From Candidatus Omnitrophica bacterium UBA6233 (lineage in GTDB: Bacteria > Omnitrophota > Gorgyraeia > Gygaellales > Profunditerraquicolaceae): DNA of 45,259 nucleotides. Shown here in pieces: positions 25,123-32,350 of this stretch. The stretch's first letter is position 1, and each line of letters opens with the position of its first letter. The translations under genes and the position numbers were made by a program. The stretch spans positions 1 to 45,259 of the forward strand of contig DJWJ01000009.1 in NCBI GenBank assembly GCA_002440965.1. Reading direction: 5' to 3'. Under the pieces are notes generated by a model. That model made no database searches. It was not told the DNA's origin and saw only the letters and a program-made list of their open reading frames with translations.

Positions 25123-25157
25123 AGCAACCACCTCCTATTCTTATCGGTTAATAATAT

Positions 25158-25266
25158 TATTTAATGACCAATACCCAAATTCCAATGTCGAATAAAATCT
25201 CAATGTTTCAATACCCAATTAGGAATTGAGTAATTGGAGCTTCATCCGAATTTGGGGTTTGGTGAT
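25158..25266. repeat. intergenic inverted-repeat element, family B
   Basis: AT-rich element between thrS and infC with the words AATGACCAATACCCAAATTCC, AATGTCGAATAAAATC and AATTGGAGC, shared in either orientation with 2470-2600 and 44426-44540. The right end overlaps the last codons of thrS. Confidence 0.65.
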
Positions 25267-27011
25267 TGAACATTTTTGCTAGCTATTTCTTCTTTTACTG
25301 TTTTTATAAATTCATCCAAACTCATTGTGCCCAGATTACCTTTCCCCTTTTTTCTTACCGCAACTTGCGCGGATTTTTCCTCGCGTTCACCCACTACCAG
25401 GCAATAAGGAATTTTGCTTAATTCGGCATTGCGTATTCTCTTATCCAAGGTTTCATTACGGCTATCCACTTCAACCCGGATTTTCTCCTGCGCAAGCCTA
25501 TCGGAAATCTTTTTGGCATACTCCATTACCGAATCTTTTATCGGAATGACCAAGACCTGAACCGGAGCAAGCCAAAGGGGCAGATCGCCGTTGTAATTTT
25601 CAACCAAGGCGCCGATAAAGCGCTCGACGCTCCCCAACAAAACCCTGTGTAACATTATTGGCTGGCGCTCTTTTCCCTCATTATCAATATAGGTCAAATT
25701 AAATCTCTTGGGAAGAGCGAAATCGCACTGAATGGTTGCGCACTGCCATGATCTTTTCAAAGCGTCTTTTAATTTAATATCGATCTTGGGCCCGTAAAAA
25801 GCTCCGTCGCCTTCGTTGATCTCATAATTTAAACCTTTTTCTTTTAAAGCTTCTTCAAGTGAATTGGTTGCTAGTTTCCAATCCTCATCCGAACCAATGG
25901 ATTTTTCCGGACGGGTGCTTAATTCAATGCTCACATCTTTAAATCCAAAAACTTTCATCGTATCAAAAACAAAATCAATCACTGCTTTTATTTCCGGCTT
26001 TAATTGTTCGGGTAAACAAAAAATATGGGCATCATCCTGGGTAAATCCGCGTACCCTCAATAGTCCGTGCAACACCCCGGCTTTTTCATGGCGGTAAACC
26101 GTGCCTAATTCAAAATATCTTATGGGTAAATCCTTGTAACTTCTGGTCTTAGATTTGTAAATTAAAATGTGGCCCGGGCAATTCATAGGTTTCAGAACAT
26201 ATTCCTGGCCATCAATATTCAACATGTACATATTTTCTTTATAATAATCATAATGGCCGCTGGTCTTCCAAAGCCCTGCCTGCATAATGTGTGGAGTGAT
26301 CACAATCTGGTAGCCGCGTTTTAAATGCTCTTCCTTCTCGTAATTCTCGATTATGGTCCGCAGTAATCCACCCTTCGGATGGTAAAAAACCAATCCTGCT
26401 CCTGCTTCCTCATGATAGATGTCAAAGAGCTCTAGCGCCGGGCCCAGTTTGCGATGATCGCGCAATTTTGCTTCTTCCAAATTCTTTAAATATTCTTCCA
26501 GCTCTTTTTTACTTTCAAAACAGGTTCCGTAAATCCTCTGCAACATGGGGTTGGTTTCAATCCCATGCCAATACGCTCCGGCAACCGACAATAGCTTAAA
26601 AGCTTTAATTTCACCGGTTGATTGAACATGCGGACCACGGCATAAATCTAGAAAACTCTTACCTGTGTTATAAACCGAAATTTTCTCGTCGCCAAGCGCA
26701 TTGATTAATTCTATCTTGTATGACTCATTTAACTTTTTGAATAACTCTAAGGCTGCTTGCTTATCTAACTCTTCTCTTACGAACGGCTCGTTCTTAGAGA
26801 TGATTTCGCTCATCTTCTTTTCGATCTTGATTAAATCTTCGTCGGAAAAAGCTTCTTTCTTGCCTGCACTGAGTGCAGCCGAAGTGTCGAAGTCATAGTA
26901 AAACCCATCCTCGATCGCGGGACCAATGGCTAATTTCACTTCTGGCCAGAGCTCTTTAACCGCGGCCGCCAAAACATGCGAACAAGAATGCCTTAAAATA
27001 TCTAGATTCAT
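25242..27011 (-). CDS. thrS: threonyl-tRNA synthetase without TGS domain
   Basis: 589 aa. It begins directly with the editing domain (HSCSH, residues 8-12) and lacks the N-terminal TGS domain of the longer E. coli form. Class II core: PHIMQAGLWKTSGHYDYY, KPMNCPGHILIYK with the zinc Cys, YFELGTVYRHEK and the C-terminal anticodon domain. Residues of about 43-54 (TSAALSAGKKEA) look like an insertion; they are encoded by a small palindrome (26865-26877). Heads the infC-rpmI-rplT-pheS-pheT group. Confidence 0.96.
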   Translation of the reverse strand: MNLDILRHSCSHVLAAAVKELWPEVKLAIGPAIEDGFYYDFDTSAALSAGKKEAFSDEDLIKIEKKMSEIISKNEPFVREELDKQAALELFKKLNESYKIELINALGDEKISVYNTGKSFLDLCRGPHVQSTGEIKAFKLLSVAGAYWHGIETNPMLQRIYGTCFESKKELEEYLKNLEEAKLRDHRKLGPALELFDIYHEEAGAGLVFYHPKGGLLRTIIENYEKEEHLKRGYQIVITPHIMQAGLWKTSGHYDYYKENMYMLNIDGQEYVLKPMNCPGHILIYKSKTRSYKDLPIRYFELGTVYRHEKAGVLHGLLRVRGFTQDDAHIFCLPEQLKPEIKAVIDFVFDTMKVFGFKDVSIELSTRPEKSIGSDEDWKLATNSLEEALKEKGLNYEINEGDGAFYGPKIDIKLKDALKRSWQCATIQCDFALPKRFNLTYIDNEGKERQPIMLHRVLLGSVERFIGALVENYNGDLPLWLAPVQVLVIPIKDSVMEYAKKISDRLAQEKIRVEVDSRNETLDKRIRNAELSKIPYCLVVGEREEKSAQVAVRKKGKGNLGTMSLDEFIKTVKEEIASKNVQSPNPKFG

Positions 27012-27069
27012 ATTTAACTCAAAAGTTAAAACTAAGAAGTCAAAAACTGCAAATCAAAAGGAAAAACTG

Positions 27070-27201
27070 TTAATATCAAAGGTCAACGCCCAAAATTCAA
27101 AAATAAATTTAAATGACAAATACCAAATGACAAAACATCTGCTTTGATATTTGAGTTTTAGATTTATTTTGGATTTTGAATTTTGTCATTTGTCATTAAA
27201 C
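27070..27201. repeat. intergenic inverted-repeat element, family A
   Basis: Element with the family A words (ATATCAAAGGTC, CCCAAAATTCAAAAATAAA, AAATGACAAATACC and complements) between tRNA-Val and thrS. The flanking 27005-27050 repeats another motif (AACTCAAAAGTTAAAAC) that also occurs inside pheT. Confidence 0.75.
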
Positions 27202-27242
27202 TTTTTGGTTTTGAATTTTAGTTTTACCTTTTTACTTTTTAA

Positions 27243-27319
27243 TGGTGGGCCCAAGAGGACTTGAACCTCTGACCTTTGCGATGTCAACGCAACGCTCTAA
27301 CCAACTGAGCTATGAGCCC
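27243..27319 (-). tRNA. tRNA-Val(GAC)
   Basis: 77 nt with all four arms; 7-bp acceptor GGGCTCA/TGGGCCC, anticodon loop TTGACAT giving anticodon GAC, TTCAAGT T loop. The 3' CCA is encoded, unlike the other three tRNAs here. Confidence 0.95.
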
Positions 27320-27363
27320 GCGACTTTCTTATTCTTTTATATTTATTAGGTACTTCGTTCGCT

Positions 27364-27433
27364 ATCCACCTTGTCGGTGGATTACGCTCACTTGAGTGCC
27401 AATTAAATTTTCCTTGTCGGAAAATTTAATTGG
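27364..27433. repeat. two hairpins with the same loop between tRNA-Val and tRNA-Leu
   Basis: Hairpin one: 364-370 with 376-382 (7 bp). Hairpin two: 399-413 with 419-433 (15 bp, perfect). Both close with CC-TTGTC-GG on the plus strand. The second hairpin reaches into the 3' acceptor end of tRNA-Leu. Confidence 0.7.
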
Positions 27434-27513
27434 GCAAGAAGGGAGTCGGACCCTTACGACCTTGCGGCCAACAGATTTTAAGTCTGTCGTGTATGCCATT
27501 CCACCACTTGCCC
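27431..27513 (-). tRNA. tRNA-Leu(UAA)
   Basis: 83 nt class II tRNA with a long variable arm; acceptor GGGCAAG/CTTGCCC, anticodon stem ACAGA/TCTGT and loop CTTAAAA, anticodon TAA. CCA is not encoded. Confidence 0.95.
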
Positions 27514-27551
27514 GTAAACTTTGTTCCCCTTGCTCCTCGTCAAACCTGGAT

Positions 27552-27597
27552 AAAAATTACTAGGTATCCTCGGAGTAATTTTTGCTTCGCAAAAATT
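27552..27597. repeat. alternative hairpins between tRNA-Leu and tRNA-Cys
   Basis: A 10-bp stem (27552-27561 with 27574-27583) and a 9-bp stem (27577-27585 with 27589-27597) use the same middle strand, so only one can form at a time. They lie between two tRNA genes in one apparent transcript. Confidence 0.6.
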
Positions 27598-27598
27598 A

Positions 27599-27670
27599 AG
27601 GCGACGAGCGGATTCGAACCGCTGTATAGCTCTTTTGCAGAGAGCTGCCTTACCACTTGGCTACGTCGCC
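27599..27670 (-). tRNA. tRNA-Cys(GCA)
   Basis: 72 nt; acceptor GGCGACG/CGTCGCC, discriminator U, anticodon stem GCTCT/AGAGC with loop CTGCAAA, anticodon GCA. It begins 5 nt after the coaC stop codon; CCA is not encoded. Confidence 0.95.
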
Positions 27671-27675
27671 AAAGA

Positions 27676-28218
27676 TCAAATATTCTCTCTTACTTCCTGA
27701 ACTATTGTTTCAACACTAGCCAAGCAACCAACGCCAACGTCTCCACAAGCGAGCTTTCCGCTTCTGGGCTCAACAAATTTATAGCCTAGAGATTTTAATT
27801 TGCCTATATTGGCCTGGGTAATCTTATTCTTATACATATTTTCATTCATCGCCGGAGCGAACAAAACAGGCGCCTTGGAAGCGCAGATAACGCAAGTCAA
27901 CAAGTCATCGCAGATTCCAGAAGAGATCTTGGCTATAATATTAGCGGTCGCCGGAGCAACTAAAATCAAATCCGCCTTCCTAGCCAAAGATACATGTTCA
28001 ATCTCCCAAGCCTCCGTAGAGCTAAATAACCCCTGATACACCTTGTTGCCGGAAAGACTCTCGAAAAGAACAGGTTTAATTAATTCTTCCGACTCCTTGG
28101 TCTGAATGACGGTAACCGCAAAACCGGCATCTTTTAACCTACGGATTATATCGCAAGCCTTATAAATCGCGACACTCGCAGTCACTCCTAAAATAATACT
28201 TTTCTGTTTCCCGGGCAT
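27676..28218 (-). CDS. coaC: phosphopantothenoylcysteine decarboxylase domain (CoaC only)
   Basis: 180 aa flavoprotein. The FMN-binding part (ILGVTASVAIYKACDIIRRL), APAMNENMY and the active-site lid SGKLACGDVGVGCLA are present. It decarboxylates phosphopantothenoylcysteine in coenzyme A synthesis. Most bacteria fuse it to CoaB (about 400 aa in total); here the frame ends after the CoaC domain, and tRNA-Cys follows. The rpoZ-coaC and gmk-rpoZ adjacency is the standard order, so this is the orthologue with its CoaB half lost or located elsewhere. Confidence 0.92.
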   Translation of the reverse strand: MPGKQKSIILGVTASVAIYKACDIIRRLKDAGFAVTVIQTKESEELIKPVLFESLSGNKVYQGLFSSTEAWEIEHVSLARKADLILVAPATANIIAKISSGICDDLLTCVICASKAPVLFAPAMNENMYKNKITQANIGKLKSLGYKFVEPRSGKLACGDVGVGCLASVETIVQEVRENI

Positions 28219-28220
28219 AA

Positions 28221-28430
28221 TTATTCTTTGGCTTTTGTCTTTTTAGCTTCAACCTTACCTTCGGAAATCTCATGTAAAGCAATAGTAGAAGGTTTAGTAG
28301 TCGCCTTGTCTTCCACAAGCTTTGGCTGGCCTTCGGCAATCTCCAGCGCCCTTTTGGCGGCTAAATTTACTAGCTTATAAATCGACTTCTCGCTCTTATC
28401 CAGCATATTTTCTCTTTCCGCATATCCCAT
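28221..28430 (-). CDS. rpoZ: RNA polymerase omega subunit
   Basis: 69 aa with the omega pattern SIYKLVNLAAKRALEIAEG and a Lys-rich tail. It assists assembly of the beta' subunit. It sits between gmk and coaC, the usual place, with a GAGGAG ribosome site. Confidence 0.9.
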   Translation of the reverse strand: MGYAERENMLDKSEKSIYKLVNLAAKRALEIAEGQPKLVEDKATTKPSTIALHEISEGKVEAKKTKAKE

Positions 28431-28451
28431 TCCCTGCTCCTCGTTGTTGTA

Positions 28452-29045
28452 TTAACTTCTTATCTCTTTCAATATAATATCTCTAAGTTTTATTGAAGCC
28501 TGGGTCAAATTTTTATTTTTTAAGACATAATCGTAGGCGTGAGAATTCTTAAGCTCTATCTCTGCTAATTTGAGCCGTTCATTTATCTCCTCTTGTTTAG
28601 TTTTAGCGCACCTGCCTTGGATCCTCCTGCGCAGTTCATTTATCGACGGAATATCAATAAATATAGTAACCGTATTTTTTGGATATAGCTTTTTTAACGC
28701 CTTTGCTCCGTTTAGATCCAAGCAAAGCGCAAGGTGCTTTGCCGCCTTCATTTTCTCTTCGAGGAAATCCTTTTTAGTGCCGTAATAATAGCCTAAATAT
28801 CGGGTCCATTCAAGGATTTTTTTGGACTTGACCAAGCGCTGGAAATCTTGCGGGCTGACAAAGAAATAATCCCGTCCATGGCGTTCTCCTGATCTTTTGG
28901 GGCGGGTAGTTATTGATATAGATTTAGCGAGCTTATTTTTTAGTAACTTATCAAGAAGGACATTCTTAACCAGCGTGGTCTTGCCTGAACCTGACGGCCC
29001 GGAAATGACAAATATTAAACCCTGCATATTTGCTTGATTCATCAC
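28452..29045 (-). CDS. gmk: guanylate kinase
   Basis: 197 aa. P-loop GPSGSGKTT and the GMP-binding SITTRPKRSGERHGRDYFFVS segment. Phosphorylates GMP to GDP. The start overlaps the yicC stop by 4 nt; Met7 is an alternative start. Part of yicC-gmk-rpoZ-coaC. Confidence 0.96.
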   Translation of the reverse strand: MMNQANMQGLIFVISGPSGSGKTTLVKNVLLDKLLKNKLAKSISITTRPKRSGERHGRDYFFVSPQDFQRLVKSKKILEWTRYLGYYYGTKKDFLEEKMKAAKHLALCLDLNGAKALKKLYPKNTVTIFIDIPSINELRRRIQGRCAKTKQEEINERLKLAEIELKNSHAYDYVLKNKNLTQASIKLRDIILKEIRS

Positions 29046-29869
29046 TCTATATTCTGCGCCTGCTCGCGGATTTTCTCAATCAGGCTTTTCATTTTGAGGA
29101 CTTGGGCGGAAACAGAAACGTCGAATGTCTTAGCCGCCATGGTGTTAGCTTCCCGCTGCATCTCTTGAGCGATAAAATCCAACTCCTTGCCTATCGCCCC
29201 TCCCTTAACAAGTTTATTTTTAAAATTGCGGATATGAAAACAAAGCCTGTCTATTTCCTCAGTAGTATCCGTATCTTTTACAAAACTAGCCTTCTCTTCG
29301 TCAGTAGTAAGATTTTTTAGTTTATCCTTAAGCGCTCTCTTTAATTTTAATATTATTGTCGAAAGCTCTAATCTTAATTCTTCAGCTTGTTTTCTCAAGT
29401 AACCTTGCAGGGCCTTTCCTTCTTTTATGCGCGTTTTGACTAAATTATCAATGGCCGCGTTAACTGCTGTTTTTAATCCCGGCCAAACACTTTCAGGAGA
29501 GACCTTCTCTTCCTCTAGAGCCAAAACCCCCGGAAGATGTATCAAAGTATTCATATCCAAGCCATCACTAATCATAAATTCATTTTTTATGCTGTTGATT
29601 TTGGTAATATATTTTTTGAGAAGCGCCTTATTGATAAAAACATTTCCTTCTCTTCTTGCGCTAACATTAAGGCTAAAAGTAACTCTTCCTCTTTTAACTT
29701 TCGATTCAATAGCTTTTTTGATTCTTTCTTCCATAGAAAGAGACCCTTCGGGCAAATGCAACACTGTTTCCAGAAACTTATGGTTAGTGCTCCTTAATTC
29801 CACAGATGCCTTCCCCAATAAAGGGATTATCGTCTCAAAACTTCCGTAACCGGTCATACTCTGAATCAT
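29042..29869 (-). CDS. yicC: YicC-family endoribonuclease
   Basis: 275 aa from the chosen ATG at 29867-29869, which gives the family start MIQSMTGYG and has AGGA 8 nt upstream. A frame extended to 29923 adds 18 residues not found in the family. The C-terminus (FIAQEMQREANTMAAK and the SLIEKIREQAQNIE end) matches the DUF1732 part. YicC members act in RNA turnover. Usual neighbour gmk follows. Confidence 0.92.
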   Translation of the reverse strand: MIQSMTGYGSFETIIPLLGKASVELRSTNHKFLETVLHLPEGSLSMEERIKKAIESKVKRGRVTFSLNVSARREGNVFINKALLKKYITKINSIKNEFMISDGLDMNTLIHLPGVLALEEEKVSPESVWPGLKTAVNAAIDNLVKTRIKEGKALQGYLRKQAEELRLELSTIILKLKRALKDKLKNLTTDEEKASFVKDTDTTEEIDRLCFHIRNFKNKLVKGGAIGKELDFIAQEMQREANTMAAKTFDVSVSAQVLKMKSLIEKIREQAQNIE

Positions 29870-29885
29870 CGTAACAATCCTTTTT

Positions 29886-30389
29886 TTAAGCCCAGTTTTT
29901 TTCTTTATGTTCTTTACGCACAATTTCTTTTTGCGGATATAAATCCACGATTAATTCATCCGGATTAAACCAAAGCTTTATTTCTCTGGCTGCCTCATCC
30001 TCGTTTGATGAGACGTGAATTACATTCTCATAAACGCCCGAAGTGGTTATCCGGCCGTATGAGCCGCGGATAGACGTCGGATCGGCTTCTTCCGGGTTAG
30101 TGGCGCCTGCCAAATCCCGGCATTTTTTTATCGCGTCCTTTCCCCAATAGACCAAAGCCATAACCTTTTTACGGTCATGCAGTTCACCCTGCAAATATTT
30201 AATAATCTCTCCGAAAAACGGCTTATCTTTTAGATGCTTATAATGCTCCTCTGCCAGTTCCCTGGGGACGCGCGCAATCTTAGCCGCAATAATCTCCAGT
30301 TTTGTTTCGGATAAACGCGTTAAGATGTTTCCGGTCAAAGATTTCTTAAGTCCGTCCGGCTTGATTAAAATTAAGACTGCTTGATTCAT
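29886..30389 (-). CDS. ndk: nucleoside-diphosphate kinase
   Basis: 167 aa. N-terminal LILIKPDGLKK, the RDLAGATNPEEADPTSIRG segment and the catalytic His in YENVIHVSSN. Transfers the terminal phosphate between NTPs and NDPs. It is slightly longer than the common 140-150 aa form, with a C-terminal KEIVRKEHKEKNWA tail. Its start overlaps the parB stop by 1 nt. Confidence 0.94.
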   Translation of the reverse strand: MNQAVLILIKPDGLKKSLTGNILTRLSETKLEIIAAKIARVPRELAEEHYKHLKDKPFFGEIIKYLQGELHDRKKVMALVYWGKDAIKKCRDLAGATNPEEADPTSIRGSYGRITTSGVYENVIHVSSNEDEAAREIKLWFNPDELIVDLYPQKEIVRKEHKEKNWA

Positions 30390-31240
30390 TATTGTTTCCC
30401 TCCTCTGATAATGTTGGCAATCCTCTCCAAATCTTCCGGCGAATAAAATTCGATAAAAATATGGCCTCTCTTTTTCATTTTATTAATCCTAACTTTAGTG
30501 GATAAGGCATGTTGCAGATCTTCCTCTAAGGCTGCCAAATATGGCTCCCGGCCAGCGCCTGCGACTTTGCGCTTTGGGGCTTTGGGCCTGCGCATCTTGA
30601 TTAAACTTTCCAACTCCCTTACCGACAGACCTTTCGAAATTATTTCCTGCGTAAGCCTGCGCTGCAGATTTTCATCTTCAATCTCAAGCAACGCCCGGGC
30701 GTGCGCAAAAGAAATTCTCCCTTTCTTAAGCTCTTCTTGTATTTCATGCGGAAGCTTAAGCAAGCGCAGAGTATTGGCAACGGTGGCCCTCCCCTTACCC
30801 ATAGCCTCGCTGATCTTTTCTTGCGTTACTTGAAATTTATCTATTAAATGCTGATACGCATGCGCTTCTTCAATTGGGTTTAAATTTTCTCTTTGAATAT
30901 TTTCGATTAAAGCGTACTCTAAAGAATCGCGGTCATCAACATCTTTGACAATTATTGGTATCTCTTTGAGGCCCAATGAGTTACAAGCGCGCAACCTTCT
31001 TTCACCGGCAATCAACTCATAGGAATCACCTTTGCGCCTGACTAGGAGCGGTTGAATTATGCCTTTTTCTTTGATAGACTGGGCCAATTCATCAATATGC
31101 TCCTGAACAAATTCTTCGCGCGGCTGAAAAGGATTAGGCTTAATTTGTTCCGGCTGGACATAAATAATCTCGTTCTTAACAATGGTTTCTTTCTCCGGGA
31201 TTAAAGCAGTAATACCTTTGCCTAAAGCTCTTCTCTCCAT
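30389..31240 (-). CDS. parB: chromosome partitioning protein ParB
   Basis: 283 aa. The CTPase/N-terminal domain has the NPFQPREEF, GERRLRACNSLGL and ENIQRENLNPIEEA boxes; the HTH region has AMGKGRATVANTLRLLKLP; a C-terminal dimer domain follows. It loads on parS sites near the origin and slides as a CTP clamp. A 16-bp parS-like palindrome is just upstream of parA (32060). It overlaps parA by 1 nt. Confidence 0.95.
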   Translation of the reverse strand: MERRALGKGITALIPEKETIVKNEIIYVQPEQIKPNPFQPREEFVQEHIDELAQSIKEKGIIQPLLVRRKGDSYELIAGERRLRACNSLGLKEIPIIVKDVDDRDSLEYALIENIQRENLNPIEEAHAYQHLIDKFQVTQEKISEAMGKGRATVANTLRLLKLPHEIQEELKKGRISFAHARALLEIEDENLQRRLTQEIISKGLSVRELESLIKMRRPKAPKRKVAGAGREPYLAALEEDLQHALSTKVRINKMKKRGHIFIEFYSPEDLERIANIIRGGKQ

Positions 31241-32037
31241 TAAGACTCTCCTTCTGGTTTAACTTGGCTAGATTCTAAAGGTATACCCAATATCTCTTGG
31301 CACAACTCTTTATATTTTTGGGCGCCTAGAGAATCTTTATCGTATAGAAAAATTGGCTTGCCAAAACTTGGAGCTTCGGTAAGACGAATGTTGCGCGGAA
31401 TAACCGTATTGTAAACCCTGCCTTTAAAATGATTCCGGACTTCCTGAATTACTTCTTTTGTTAGATTGGTCCTAAAATCAGCCATGGTTAAAAGAACGCC
31501 TTCGATAGCAAGTCCCGGATTTATATTGTCTTTTACCAGCCGGATAGTATTATTAAGTTGACTCAAGCCCTCTAAAGCATAATATTCACACTGCACCGGG
31601 ATTAAAACAGAATCTGCCGCACATAGACCATTAATTGTAAGGAGCCCCAACGATGGTGGAGAATCAATAATAATAAAGTCGAACTCGGATTTGGCTTTCT
31701 CCAGCGCTTTTTTTAAACGGTATTCCCGGCCAAGAGAACCAACCAGTTCAACTTCTGCGCCAGTAAGATCCAGATTTGATGGTGCGATTAAGAGGTTCGG
31801 AACTGCGGTAGGTTGAAGCACATCTTTGATGTCTAATTCTTCAAGAAGAACATGATACGTGCTTTTTATAACTTTATGCTTATTCACCCCGCTGCCGCTA
31901 GTGGCATTTGCTTGAGGGTCTAAATCAATAAGCATAACCTTCTTGCCCGCTACAGCAAGAAATACTGCAATATTAATTGCTGAAGTAGTTTTACCTGTGC
32001 CACCCTTCTGGTTACAGACTGTAATTACCTTACCCAT
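31240..32037 (-). CDS. parA: chromosome partitioning ATPase ParA (Soj)
   Basis: 265 aa. Deviant Walker A KGGTGKTT (11-18), the IDLDPQANATSG motif and IIDSPPSLGLLT are present. The short Soj form without an N-terminal HTH. ATP-dependent DNA binding drives origin segregation together with ParB. Promoter and a parS-like site lie upstream. Confidence 0.96.
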   Translation of the reverse strand: MGKVITVCNQKGGTGKTTSAINIAVFLAVAGKKVMLIDLDPQANATSGSGVNKHKVIKSTYHVLLEELDIKDVLQPTAVPNLLIAPSNLDLTGAEVELVGSLGREYRLKKALEKAKSEFDFIIIDSPPSLGLLTINGLCAADSVLIPVQCEYYALEGLSQLNNTIRLVKDNINPGLAIEGVLLTMADFRTNLTKEVIQEVRNHFKGRVYNTVIPRNIRLTEAPSFGKPIFLYDKDSLGAQKYKELCQEILGIPLESSQVKPEGES

Positions 32038-32059
32038 TGATATTCATATAGTTACAAAT

Positions 32060-32075
32060 TGTTCCCCGGGGAACA
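32060..32075. promoter_or_regulatory. parS-like palindrome
   Basis: A perfect 16-bp palindrome, TGTTCCCCGGGGAACA, that agrees with the standard parS TGTTTCACGTGAAACA at 12 of 16 positions, with four symmetric changes. It lies 22 nt before parA, about 2.7 kb from oriC. Confidence 0.6.
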
Positions 32076-32094
32076 TTTCAAATATTGCATATTT

Positions 32095-32124
32095 TTATTA
32101 TCTTAAATTCTCCCAAAAAGTCAA
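32095..32124 (-). promoter_or_regulatory. candidate promoter of parA-parB
   Basis: TTGACT (32119-32124) and TAATAA (32095-32100) on the minus strand with an 18-nt spacer (or ATAATA with 17). The transcript would start about 10 nt before the parS-like palindrome, so ParB bound there could affect expression. Confidence 0.45.
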
Positions 32125-32128
32125 GTAT

Positions 32129-32350
32129 TTATTTTCCACTATGAGCAGTTCCACCTTTGGTAGAATCCCTGATTACACTTACGCGCACCATAGCTGGTTT
32201 TGCTCCGGGCATACCAAAAAGCCCCTTGGCTTCTTCAGTAAGAATTTCGATTTTAACTTTACTCCGAGGCAACTGTAATTGTTGAAGCGCTTTTTTAATA
32301 GCCTCTTCAACGTTCTTCCCTTCTATCTCTACGCTCTTTTTAACTGTCAT
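32129..32350 (-). CDS. stand-alone Jag N-terminal domain
   Basis: 73 aa. The sequence KSVEIEGKNVEEAIKKALQQL and EEAKGLFGMPGAKPAMVRV matches the Jag_N domain of the SpoIIIJ-associated RNA-binding protein (Jag/KhpB). The KH and R3H domains that normally follow are absent; the frame ends and the parA upstream region begins. The position after yidC is the normal place of jag and the ATGA overlap with yidC is retained, so the gene appears to be a shortened orthologue. Confidence 0.8.
   Translation of the reverse strand: MTVKKSVEIEGKNVEEAIKKALQQLQLPRSKVKIEILTEEAKGLFGMPGAKPAMVRVSVIRDSTKGGTAHSGK

Noticed and set aside
27364..27597. CRISPR array
   Set aside because: Repeats are few, of unequal length and palindromic, with no regular spacers and no cas genes.
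27430..27789. 119-codon plus-strand frame
   Set aside because: It runs through two tRNA genes and the antisense of coaC.
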